A stretch of DNA of 64,000 nt from Morella rubra (taxonomy: Eukaryota; Streptophyta; Magnoliopsida; Fagales; Myricaceae), in the NCBI GenBank assembly GCA_003952965.2, contig CM025854.1:6172725-6236724 (forward strand), in the 5' to 3' direction. Shown here piece by piece: positions 36,301-47,143 of the stretch. Each line of letters starts with the position of its first letter. Position 1 is the stretch's first letter. The translations under genes were made by a program, and so were the position numbers. Under the pieces are notes generated by a model that ran no database searches, was not told where the DNA came from, and was given only the letters and a program-made list of their open reading frames with translations.

Positions 36301-38417
36301 GGGTAGATTGCGTCAGAGTCCTCACTGTCTCTCTGTCTCTCTGTGTGATCCAATATCGAGGAACTCCGTCCTGCTCTATTGCTTCACCTGGACATCGTTG
36401 TTCGTTGACCAAACGAGTTTTGAATCACTTTATTTGGGGTTTTTTTTTTTTGTCATAATAGTTCACACATCCATTAATTTCCATGAGGTTTAAACACTTA
36501 TATACACTCTAAAGACTAGTCAGACCCACCCTTTACAGAGGTAATGGGCCAGCGATCTAAGGACATAATGCCTTACAAATCCAAACTCAAAATGAGCTGA
36601 AAGTGACCCATGAAGAGTGAAAAACTCGTAAAAGGCAGCAAGAGTCGAGAGCAGAAGAGGACGACAGAATCAACCGTCGGAGGAGAGGAGTCGGCTGAGG
36701 GACAAAACAGGTGGGTGTGTGAGATCTGCGGGCATAGGCCCATACACAAGCTGCTCAGTAATCGAAGGACACGGAAAAGGAATTGGGAGGCCCAGAGGCC
36801 AAGCACCCGGCAGGTGTCCACTAGAGAAGTCCATCTGCAACTCGAATTAAAGAAAAAATGGACGTGAGATCCACGCATTGACTAGTTAGCTGCTGGATGG
36901 TGTAGACACGTTCTCCTGTCGATGCAGAAGTCATCATCACCGATCGTGGTCTACAAAGGCCTCTAAAATTGCGTACATCAAAGCACCAAATCCGCTGAAA
37001 CAAAACTTTGAAAATTGAGGATTAGTGGAAGTTTTAGCCACAGTAGACCAAATTAGAGGAGAAAGAAAGGGGAGGCCGCTGGACGGAGCGGTGGGAGAAA
37101 GGGGATAGTCATCAATGGAGGAGAAAAAAACCAAGCCTAAAGCAAAAGCTGCTCATATTTTTCTCTCTCTATCATCCTTGGCAGTAGAATATTTTATTAA
37201 CAAAATTATTATTTTTATCACACTACACATAAACTATTAATTTCCAAAGAGGGAGATGCCACCGCAGGAAATGAGAGAAATGAGAAAGTCATCAATGGAA
37301 AGGGGGCTCTCTAGAAATGGGCGCACTGCTTTTGGACTTTTAGATAACTTATTTTGGTCTTCATATGCCCGTAAGCTGTTCACATCAATCGGGAAAGAAC
37401 CAAGCAAAGCTGCTCCTATTTTTTTTTTTATCTCCAGTGTTGGTGCTGACAATTTGTTTTAAGAGAGGCTGAATATTTTAATAATTAAATATTTTCTATT
37501 TTTTTCTATTTTTAATTATATATCTTGTTATATTATACAGCAATAATAATTTAATATGTATAATTCTTAAGATAAAAAAAATATATTAAAAATTTTGAAC
37601 ATATTTATTGACCTAGGGACTATTTTCATCAATAAATCATATAATAGTATGCAATATTCTTTCTTTTTTAATTACACACTTGATACTTTTTTGTTAAAAT
37701 TGTGATTTTAGCTCAATGGTTTTTCTATTGGAATGATAATTTTGAATAAAACATTTTGGTTGAAATGGTTTAATGGTGATTTTAATAATAAAAAAATTAC
37801 AATAAATAATGAGAGGTTGAAAAGATAAAGATAAAATAAAGTCAAAAGTACTGTATCATCTTATCAAATTATTTGTAAGAATTTTGTGTTTAATTATATA
37901 ATTTTTACCTTTCAAAAACTTGAAAAAATATAAGATTTAAATTGATTTAGAATGGCTAGAGATCTCAAAGACACAATCTTTTAGTTTTAAATTTAAACAG
38001 AATGATAAAAAATCTTATTTATTATTTTATTTAGGTTTAAAAAGATTTGTTAGAAATTAAGCCAATTTCTAAAAAATTACCCAACACTCTACTTGTTGGG
38101 ATTTTTTTGAAGTCCAGGAGTAAAAATGTAATTTTTATGAAAAAATTTCAATTTTGGGTGGGTGCTGGGATGTTTTGAAGTTTTTATTGGGGAAGTTTCT
38201 CTATGTCATATAATGGAAAAGCTTATGAATAAATACACTTCACACCTTACGAGGAGAACTTAACATTGGACATTGGTCATTATTCATTAATAATTGAGGC
38301 ATATCATGAAAACGCTAGACTATTTTGGTTCAATTGATTAAATAAAGTGTTTATCATCAAGATGCATTGGTAAGCAACCTGATTCGAAATGCCAAATTTG
38401 ACAATTTGTCCTGATCT
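36301..38417. other. Intergenic, no gene assigned
   Basis: AT-rich DNA upstream of the RUS3-like gene. A GC-richer patch at 36600-37130 has short open frames on both strands (for example minus-strand 37134-36937) that match nothing I recognise. A short phrase (gtcatcaatgga..gcaaa-gctgctc) occurs twice, near 37110 and 37290-37410. From 37440 to 38400 the DNA is very AT-rich with no signal. Confidence 0.4.
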
Positions 38418-38491
38418 CGCTAAAAGGAGGGTTCGAACAGCCGACCTTGTGATTAACAGCCACGCGTTCTAACCAACTGAGATATCCCAGC
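38418..38491 (-). tRNA. tRNA-Asn (GTT)-like, probably decayed
   Basis: The minus strand gives a 74-base cloverleaf-like sequence starting GCTGGGATATCTCAGTTGG, with anticodon loop CTGTTAA (GTT, Asn) and TTCGAAC in the T loop. It closely follows plant tRNA-Asn. Acceptor pairs are G-C, C-G, T-A and then three G-T wobbles. The T stem has two mismatches (GGCTG against CCTCC) and the anticodon stem starts with a C/A mismatch. These defects suggest a pseudogene or tRNA-derived relic rather than an active gene. No T-run terminator stands out just downstream. Confidence 0.7.
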
Positions 38492-38614
38492 ACCTGTTGG
38501 TTGAAGGTATTGTTTTTAAAATTTAGAGATACAAACATTTACACTCAGCAGTGTGCCCAACAATTTCAAGGAAGAGGTAGGGGAAAGGAGTAGATGAACA
38601 GTGATCGATAGAGA

Positions 38615-40570
38615 ATGTGGAGGAAGGCAATCTCCTTGCTCCAACAGAGACCCTTTTCCTCGACCCCTGAAATTCCAACCCTTTACTCCTTCCTCCAACC
38701 TTCCATCTTCGCCCTTAAGAAAACCCCACAGTCACAACCATCAGCCACCCAAAACCCACCTCAACAAGCATTAACCTCAGACCACATAACCACCCTAGAG
38801 ACTACCCTCCACCACTCCCTCCTCACGAGCGACACTGATGAGGCATGGAAGTCCTTCAAGACTCTGACCGGAAACTCCGCCTTCCCAAGTAAGGCCGTCA
38901 CCAACTCTCTTATCACTCACTTGTCCTCCCTCAACGACATTCACAATCTTAAAAGGGCTTTTGCCTCTGTGGTATATATTATGGACAAAAACCCTAAGTT
39001 ACTGGATTTTGAGACACTTGGAAAACTATTGGACTCCATGAAATGTGCCAATACTGCTGCCCCTGCTTTTGCTTTGGTCAATTGTATGTTTAAGAACAGA
39101 TTTTTCGTTCCATTTGGACTCTGGGGCAATGCTCTTGTTGAAATTAGTAAGAAAAACAGTAACTTTGTTGCGTTTCTGCGGGTTTTCAATGAGAATTGTA
39201 GGATTGCCTTGGACGAGAAGTTGGACTTTATGAAACCTGATCTGACAGCTTGTAATGCTGCATTAGAGGGGTGTTGTCGAGAACTCGAATCGTCGAGTGA
39301 TGCGGAGAGTGTTGTTGAGACGATGTCGGTTTTGGGTATTAGGCCAGATGAGTCGAGTTTTGGCTCTCTTGCTTATTTGTATGCACTCAAGGGGCGTGTA
39401 GAAAAGATTATTGAGTTGGAAGGTTTGATGAATGAGTTTGGTTTCTCAAACAAAAGGGTCTTTTTCGGCAATTTGATTAGTGGGTACGTTAAGTCTGGCA
39501 ACTTGGAATCTGTTTCTGCAACTATTCTGCAGAGTTTGAGTGTAGATTGCGAACATTTAAGTTTTGGTGAAGAAACTTACTGTGAAGTGGTTAAGGGATT
39601 CCTCAACAATGGGAGCGTCAAAGGTTTAGCAACTTTGATCATGGAAGCTCAAAAGTTAGAGCCTTCAACTATTGTTGTTGATAGATCTGTTGGGTATGGT
39701 ATTGTTAATGCTTGTGTTCACCTTGGGTTATCAGATAAAGCACACAGCATTCTTGAGCAAATGGATGCTCAGGGAGGTTCTGTGGGGCTTGGGGTCTATG
39801 TTCCGATCTTGAAGGCTTACTGTAAAGAGCATCGAACAGCTGAAGCTACCCAGTTGGTCATGGAAATCAGCAATTCAGGCCTTCGGTTGGACATAGAAAG
39901 CTATGATGCTTTGATAGAATCATCAATGTCAAGCCAAGATTTTCAGTCGGCTTTTTCTTTATTTAGGGATATGAGAGAGGCAAGAATACCTGAACTTAAG
40001 GTGAGTTACTTAACTATAATGACTGGCTTAATGGAGAATCATCGGCCTGAATTGATGGCTGCCTTCTTAGATGAGGTTGTTGAGGATCCTCGAATTGAAG
40101 TGGGAACCCATGACTGGAATTCTATTATTCATGCTTTTTGTAAAGCTGGGAGATTAGAAGATGCAAGGAGGACTTTCAGAAGGATGATATTCCTGCAATT
40201 TGAACCCAATGACCAGACATATTTGTCCCTAATTAATGGATATGTGACTGCAGAGAAATATTTCAGTGTTTTGATGCTCTGGAATGAGGTTAAACGAAAA
40301 GTTTCAACTGATCGAGAGCAGGGGATCAGATTTAATCAAAGCTTGGTGGATGCTTTCCTTTATGCTCTGGTGAAGGGAGGTTTCTTTGATGCAGTTATGC
40401 AAGTCGTCGAGAAAACTCAGGAGATGAAGATATTCGTGGATAAGTGGAGGTATAAGCAAGCATTTATGGAGACCCATAAAAAACTCAAAGTGGCAAAATT
40501 AAGGAGGAGGAATTTTAGAAAAATGGAAGCCCTTGTTGCTTTCAAAAATTGGGCCGGTCTGAATGCATAA
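38615..40570 (+). CDS. P-class pentatricopeptide repeat protein, mitochondrial, 651 aa
   Basis: An intact intronless frame, as usual for plant PPR genes. The N-terminus (MWRKAISLLQQRPFSSTP) is rich in R, S and L without acids, consistent with an organelle (mitochondrial) presequence. From about residue 100 onward, degenerate 35-residue helical repeats can be seen (KAVTNSLITHLSSLNDIHN, DESSFGSLAYLYALKGRVEK, DIESYDALIESSMSSQDFQS, DWNSIIHAFCKAGRLEDARR, NDQTYLSLINGYVTAEKYF). There is no C-terminal E, DYW or SMR domain, so it is P-class and likely acts in organelle RNA processing or stability. A lysine/arginine-rich stretch (KKLKVAKLRRRNFRK) lies near the C-terminus. It resembles the Arabidopsis At1g69290-type proteins from memory; the RNA target cannot be told. 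Confidence 0.93.
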   Translation: MWRKAISLLQQRPFSSTPEIPTLYSFLQPSIFALKKTPQSQPSATQNPPQQALTSDHITTLETTLHHSLLTSDTDEAWKSFKTLTGNSAFPSKAVTNSLITHLSSLNDIHNLKRAFASVVYIMDKNPKLLDFETLGKLLDSMKCANTAAPAFALVNCMFKNRFFVPFGLWGNALVEISKKNSNFVAFLRVFNENCRIALDEKLDFMKPDLTACNAALEGCCRELESSSDAESVVETMSVLGIRPDESSFGSLAYLYALKGRVEKIIELEGLMNEFGFSNKRVFFGNLISGYVKSGNLESVSATILQSLSVDCEHLSFGEETYCEVVKGFLNNGSVKGLATLIMEAQKLEPSTIVVDRSVGYGIVNACVHLGLSDKAHSILEQMDAQGGSVGLGVYVPILKAYCKEHRTAEATQLVMEISNSGLRLDIESYDALIESSMSSQDFQSAFSLFRDMREARIPELKVSYLTIMTGLMENHRPELMAAFLDEVVEDPRIEVGTHDWNSIIHAFCKAGRLEDARRTFRRMIFLQFEPNDQTYLSLINGYVTAEKYFSVLMLWNEVKRKVSTDREQGIRFNQSLVDAFLYALVKGGFFDAVMQVVEKTQEMKIFVDKWRYKQAFMETHKKLKVAKLRRRNFRKMEALVAFKNWAGLNA

Positions 40571-41871
40571 ACTTCATGTGTTTATGCTATCCATTCAAGC
40601 TGCTGTTGGCACTGCTCTCTGCTTAGCAACTAGTCTTTTAGGGAATGTGAGATAGAGGAACTTGAAAATTGGCTTGCTATTTTATAAAGTTGGATTGGTT
40701 GGATGCATGCTACAGAAGCTCCTGATAATTGCATTGTTTGACTGAGCGGCACCTGATACTAGTTACATTGTTTGACGGAGACTTCTGCTCACAATCCAGG
40801 GTGAAGATTTTGATTGGGGAATCTCCAAATGCAAATGAAAGGAGGAGGGAATTAAGGAAAATGGAAGTATCATTGCTTTACTAAGCTCAACAAGGCCTCT
40901 TCCTGTGGTACAAGCTCAGAGGCTACCCAAGCACTGTAGGAGTGAAATGGATTGTCCGAGTTAAAAACGTAGCAAGTTCACTAAAAAAGTGACTCTTTCC
41001 CATGCAGTCTAACATGGTTCTTTCCGAAGAACATAAATTTTTATATAAACTTGTGTTTTGATGAGTTTGCAGAATTTTGTATCTTCATGGAGGAAATCAG
41101 TGCGGTGTTCACTTTGGATTGTCAATTGTGGACTTAATCAGTTGGAGAGTTTACAGCTAATTTTCAGCTTTGTTCGGTTGGGAGTTCTCTTGGGCTGCTC
41201 AGCTTCTCTGGGAACGCAACACTCTTAAAACATGTTTCACCGGAAGCCACTGTGGGAAAACTGCTTCATTGCCTGGTATGACTTGAGTTTCATATTTTAT
41301 TTCTTGAGGTTGTATTTATTCTTCTGTAAGCAGATGAAGAATAGACCCCTATTATTTTCATTATTGGTTCTGTTATAGAATCTAGACCAACAAAGGGCTA
41401 ATTTAAAACCTATATTAGTTTGTAGGCCTGCTATGAATGTGGATGTACAGGCCGTGGAATTGTTAAAAAGTAAAGCGATCTTGCTCTGTTACTTTGGTTG
41501 CTTCTCAACCCTGGAAGACGCTTTTTCAGCCCCCTCGAGCTTTTCGTGCGCTAGCGCTTATAAGATTATCCACAATCTGCGGAGCTTGTCACCATCGGCT
41601 AGCAATGTGTAAGGATAAATGCGTGATCTCACTCTTGGAGCTCACTGTTTGTTGTTGATTTTTCTCCGTTTGTCCTTTCTATGGAGGAAAATAGCTTTAT
41701 AGCTAGAACCCAGCAAATAGCTTAAAGAGAAGAAATGGAACCCACAGAATAGATGGGCGCAACTTTTTAGGAAGAAAAAGCTGAAAGGCTGATGATGTTG
41801 AAAAATGTTCCCCTCCACCGAAAAGAACACTGCCTAATTCCTCTCCGTCTTTTCAAATATCTAGTATTGAA
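40571..41871. other. Intergenic / PPR 3' region, no gene
   Basis: Probable 3' UTR of the PPR gene followed by non-coding DNA. I saw no frame, RNA gene or clear repeat. Confidence 0.5.
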
Positions 41872-42914
41872 GTGAAACCCTTGAAACGGTCTGCTTCATA
41901 TTTTATGAATCTCCATCTCTTCAAAAACCTTCAACCAATGTCACTCTCCCCATGTGCATGGCTGTTCATGGACATCCTACTCTTGCTTTCATTAGTACTC
42001 AAGGTCTCTGCCGCCGCCCACCCCATCCCACTGAACGGTACATGTCATGACACATGCGGCACTATCCCCATCAAGTTCCCATTCGGCTCCGGATTTGGCT
42101 GCGGGCATCCCGACTTCGCTAGGTACATAAAATGTAGCTCCGGGACGCTCCAATTCTCTACCGGCACTGGCGTTTACACAATTTCCACCATCGACTACCC
42201 GAGCAGCACCGTAATTGTTACAGATCCCTTCATGTCAACTTGCTCTTCAATGCAGAACTCTGGAAGCTTCAGCTTGGATAAGGCCAGCCCATTCACTATA
42301 ACAGAGGATGACATCTTCGTTCTGCTCGGGTGCTCGACGACATCTCCCGTGTTTGATCTAAATGAAGATCTCTGTGTTTCTGGCTCAGGTTCTCGTATTT
42401 GCAGAGGGCTGTATTCATGCAAGGGAGTTACAGGCATTGGCTTGCCACAGAATGCACCCATTTCAACATGTTGTGTGTATGACTCACCAAGTAGCGTGGG
42501 GTCAGGTTACGCATTGGACCTCCCAAAACTGCAGTGCTCATCGTATACATCAATATACGGGTTTGGGGATGATGCCGGTGATCCGACGAAATGGGAATTT
42601 GGCATTTCGTTGGAGTACAACGATTCGTATTACACTGATACATGCAAGGATTGTGAAGCGAGCGGTGGTTTGTGCGGGTTTGCTGGTTTAGACCAGTCCT
42701 TTGCTTGTATCTGTAGGAACGGTTTGAACACCAGCAACAACTGCCTTGGACGAGGTTAGTCCTTTTCTTAAGAGCCGTAGACTTTGGCCGAGGCATTTGG
42801 GATTTTATTTCTGAATCTGAAGTTGGACCATCTTTTTTGATACAATTAGGGTATGCTTGGAGCGGGTCAGGGGGGCAAAAACTTGAAATCAGGATGATTC
42901 TGGGAGGTACATAA
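41872..42914 (+). CDS. GUB_WAK-domain extracellular protein, two exons
   Basis: Exon 1 is 41872-42754 and exon 2 is 42850-42914 (donor CGAG|GTTAGT, acceptor AATTAG|GG), giving 315 aa from the first ATG. The second ATG at 41938 gives a better signal peptide (MSLSPCAWLFMDILLLLSLV) and may be the real start. The galacturonan-binding WAK domain follows: GTCHDTCGTIPIKFPFGSGF, CGHPDFARYIKCSSGTLQFS. Next comes the cysteine-rich WAK-associated part: SRICRGLYSCKGVTGIG, CKDCEASGGLCGF, CICRNG. The spliced tail, GYAWSGSGGQKLEIRMILGG and T, ends at a stop with no transmembrane segment or kinase. The protein is therefore predicted to be secreted to the wall. An unspliced form would stop at 42759. Confidence 0.85.
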
Positions 42915-43231
42915 ATGGCAATTCCTTATTGCTTTTCTCTACTTTTATGTTCACCACCAAACGTCTTGTTTACTTCATATTTCGGCAGGGTAAAGTCTTT
43001 TCAGTACCTTTTTTCTTTTCATCCAATTGCATCTGCCATTGCTCACTTTTGGCTTTTCAACATATCTGTAAAAGGGTTACACTATTTTGGTACATCTTTC
43101 TTTTTTCTTTGAACAATTAAAACAGAACCCCATGTTTGTTACCTAGAAGCCATTATCTCTCTGTAGCACAGTAATTGCCAATGAAGTTGATGGTTTTTCC
43201 TATTTCTTCTAAATTTCATTAGGATTTTGGT

Positions 43232-44762
43232 TATCGTGGATGTCCGAATTCCTTTGGCGCTTATAGCTAGGAGGCCTCCCAACGGCTTGTTGAAAAAGCT
43301 TCTCTCTTATTCCTGGTGCGAGCGGCAACGCGACACTGTTCGTAAGGATTCATCATGTAGTCCTCAAGGGAAATTGAACCTAAGAGTACTGCGACTTATA
43401 TGTTTCTGTAAACCGTTTGATCAGTAGAGCCTTGCGAAAACATGTTTTGGATGGCAGCTGTAACTATTTGATTTTGACATTAGATGTTCTATTCACGTTT
43501 TATGAGTTTTTCTTCTTTCCTTGGTGTTGCTCTTGGTGGTTCTAACGGGGACATGTATGCTTCCTTTGACTGCAAAAATGAGAAAGGAAAACAACGGTGT
43601 CCAGTCTACAAAGTGAGAACCTGCTATCCACTCTCTGGATTATGCGTATAAAGCTCGCAGTAAATCTGAGTTGTTTACTTTAGAGATAGGTAATCTCTCT
43701 CTCTCTCACAATGATTTAAAGGGTTAAATATACTTTTTGTCTCCCAATATTGGAGTTCTAAATGAGAGAAATCGGTCATTTCACTCAACTAATTAGCAAT
43801 TTCGTTCAAATGAATGGTTAGGTGTAAAGTGTAAATGGTTAATAGTTGAGGGACAAATTGTAATGAAATTGATAATTTGAACTGCAAAATATTAAATCCT
43901 AATAGTCATAAAGTAAAAAATATATTTTTCCCATAAGTGAAAAAGGGACATCACTATGATTTCTTGCTCTAGGAATTTGATGGAGAGGAGATAAATATAT
44001 TTTAAAGAACATACTAAACTTTTGTAAGGATTTAAAAAAGATATTTTCAATCAATTATAGTGATAGATATTAATCAATATAACACATCACACTATCTAAC
44101 AAAATATGTATCTATGTATAGATAGATAGATAACTAGGCATTTATTTATAAATACTAAAATACAATGATAAATATGATATACTAATAAATCTATTGGTAT
44201 ATATATTGTACAATCACAAACTATGATGTTGTAAAGTGTCAATATATGATACGTATATATTGTGTTCTAGACATCATAAAAATTATAATTTTATCTGATT
44301 ATGTTTTAAAATCTCATGAAACTTGGGTCACTATTTTTAAATTTCCCTCTTAAAAGCAAGGGAGAGAAACAGTCGCCAGAGACAGCAGCAGTCGACCCCG
44401 TGTCCTTTCATGCATTTAGTGCTCTAATGCAACTGCTTGTTTCGAATATGTTGGTAAATGTTTCACTGTGTTCGGGTTAGTCTTGCTCTCTACCATTTAA
44501 GGTGTACGTGTTGGTGGGAGCATGTATTAGTATTTTATATAAAAAAAAAAATCCTTAATATTTGCGTTCAATTTTATTTTTTCTAACTTTCCCAGAAAAA
44601 TTATCGTGTCCAGTCTTTATTTAACGGGACTCTTCCAAATTGGTTTAGTCGATAGCATTACTCATCAGAGAGCAGTGAAAAAGGGAATCCAAATTTTTGA
44701 ATGAAACTCCTCTATTAAGAGTTAGAAGAGGATAGATTTATCAATTTTAGCCTCATACTTCG
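43232..44762. repeat. 1.53-kb tandem duplication, copy 1
   Basis: Starts tatcgtggatgtccgaattc and is followed immediately by copy 2 at 44763. The first ~600 bases are identical in both copies. After about 43790 short indels accumulate, and in the last 250 bases both copies lack bases that the other has. It contains ct and gata microsatellites and no recognised gene. A 63-residue open frame (43236-43427) repeats exactly in copy 2 but resembles no family I know. Confidence 0.92.
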
Positions 44763-46309
44763 TATCGTGGATGTCCGAATTCCTTTGGCGCTTATAGCTA
44801 GGAGGCCTCCCAACGGCTTGTTGAAAAAGCTTCTCTCTTATTCCTGGTGCGAGCGGCAACGCGACACTGTTCGTAAGGATTCATCATGTAGTCCTCAAGG
44901 GAAATTGAACCTAAGAGTACTGCGACTTATATGTTTCTGTAAACCGTTTGATCAGTAGAGCCTTGCGAAAACATGTTTTGGATGGCAGCTGTAACTATTT
45001 GATTTTGACATTAGATGTTCTATTCACGTTTTATGAGTTTTTCTTCTTTCCTTGGTGTTGCTCTTGGTGGTTCTAACGGGGACATGTATGCTTCCTTTGA
45101 CTGCAAAAATGAGAAAGGAAAACAACGGTGTCCAGTCTACAAAGTGAGAACCTGCTATCCACTCTCTGGATTATGCGTATAAAGCTCGCAGTAAATCTGA
45201 GTTGTTTACTTTAGAGATAGGTAATCTCTCTCTCTCTCACAATGATTTAAAGGGTTAAATATACTTTTTGTCTCCCAATATTGGAGTTCTAAATGAGAGA
45301 AATCGGTCATTTCACTCAACTAAATTAGCAATTCTCGTTCAAATGAATGGTTTGAGGTGTAAAGTGTAAATGGTTAATAGTTGAGGGACAAATTGTAATG
45401 AAATTGATAATTTGAACTGCAAAATATTAAATCCTAATAGTCATAAAGTAAAAAATATATTTTTCCCATAAGTGAAAAAGGGACATCACTATGATTTCTT
45501 GCTCTAGGAATTTGATGGAGAGGAGATAAATATATTTTAAAGAACATACTAAACTTTTGTAAGGATTTAAAAAAGATATTTTCAATCAATTATAGTGATA
45601 GATATTAATCAATATAACACATCACACTATCTAACAAAATATGTATCTATGTATAGATAGATAGATAACTAGGCATTTATTTATAAATACTAAAATACAA
45701 TGATAAATATGATATACTAATAAATCTATTGGTATATATATTGTTAACAATCATCAAACTAATGATGTTGTCAAAGTGTCAATATATGATCACGTGATAT
45801 ACTTGTGTTCTAGACATAAATAAAAATTATAATTTTATCTGATTATGTTTTTAAAATCTCATGAAAACTTGGGTCACTAATTTTTAAATTTCCCTCTTAG
45901 AAAGCATAGGGAGAGAAACAGGTTCGCCAAGAGACATGCAGCAGTCGACCCCGTGTCCTTTCATGCATTTAGTGCTCCTAATGCAACTGCTTGGTTTTCG
46001 AATATGTTGGTAAATGTTTCACTGTGTTCGGGTTAGTCTTGCTCTCTACCATTTAGGTGCGTGGGTGCACCTGTGGATTAATTTATCTTGTTATATAAAA
46101 AAAAAAATCCTTAATATTTGCGTTCAATTTTATTTTTTCTAACTACGGAGAGAAAATTATCGTGTCCAGTCTTTATAGAGGACTCTTCCAAATTGGTTTA
46201 GTCGATAGCATACTCATCAGAGAGCACAACAATAAATCCAAATTTTTGAATGAAACTCCCTATTAAGAGTTAGAATTTTGATAGATTTTCAAGTTAGCCT
46301 CATGTTCGC
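44763..46309. repeat. 1.53-kb tandem duplication, copy 2
   Basis: Head-to-tail with copy 1, offset 1531 bases. Relative to copy 1 it has extra bases at about 45320-45360 and 45740-45960, then deletions at about 46060-46260. The pattern is single- to few-base indels with few substitutions. Confidence 0.92.
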
Positions 46310-46740
46310 ATGGAATGCACAGACGGATAGATTTCGTTCAGATTCCTATTGATGTGAGACGCTGACGACGCCGTCCCCTGTCTCATCCTTGTATCTGGTA
46401 GTGGTCTAGTGGTGGTTGGCAACGACTGTCCAGCCAAAAGGAGCAACAGACTTCCTGCTGAGACGGGACGGAGTTGGAATCTTCTTCTCAAAGATCCTAA
46501 GATTCTTTACCATCTATCAGTGGGAGTCTCACTGACAGAATAATTATTCAGAGTTGCTCCAAAAATTCCACTGCATTCTATATAATTGTTTAACCCAGTC
46601 ATCCCGTACAAGTTTTGTTCTGAGAAAGCACGAGCAGTACAGTTCTTACTGATTTTTCCAGCCCACCCAACCCAATCCAATTCTATTTTTTGTTTTTGTT
46701 TTTGTTTTTGGGAAGGTTGATCCAATCCAATTCAATTTCC

Positions 46741-46748
46741 TATAAATA
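46741..46748 (+). promoter_or_regulatory. TATA box of the first PAP gene
   Basis: tataaata about 400 bases upstream of the start codon at 47144. A splice acceptor (cttgttgcag) three bases before the ATG implies a 5'-UTR intron between this promoter and the coding start. It is the only good TATA in the region. Confidence 0.6.
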
Positions 46749-47143
46749 GTGTTTGTTCTTCCACTTGCTAGCTGCAATAGTGAGCACCAGCTCCTGGGGC
46801 TTAACCATAGCATCTTCTATCGTAAATCCTTCTTTAAGCTTTGCTTTAGTTTCTTAAGTAACGCAATTTGCTCTCTTTAGCCTGTTGAACTTCTTTCTCT
46901 GGGATACCCAGTTGCTTGTTTCAATATTTTCTCCGAACTACTTGTGTTTTTTTTCTTCCTTTTTTTCTATTTCAGTCCCAGAGTATCCATTAGTTGAAAA
47001 AGGAAAGTAGACAGTATTGTACGTGTGTGTGGGTTTGTTTGGCAAGTGGCGTTCAGTTTCTCCTTTGGTGTTGCAAGTAGACGCTTTGGTTGCCATTTCT
47101 TTTATTTAACGGTGCTTTGTTGTCGTTTCTCTTGTTGCAGATA

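Noticed and set aside
36573-36878. Minus-strand 101-residue frame rich in Leu, Ser and Phe
   Set aside because: No recognisable domain, and frames on the other strand are equally long in this GC-richer patch.
43236-43427. 63-residue frame repeated exactly at 44767-44958 as a small gene family
   Set aside because: The repetition is explained by the tandem DNA duplication; no start context, domain or codon signal supports a gene.
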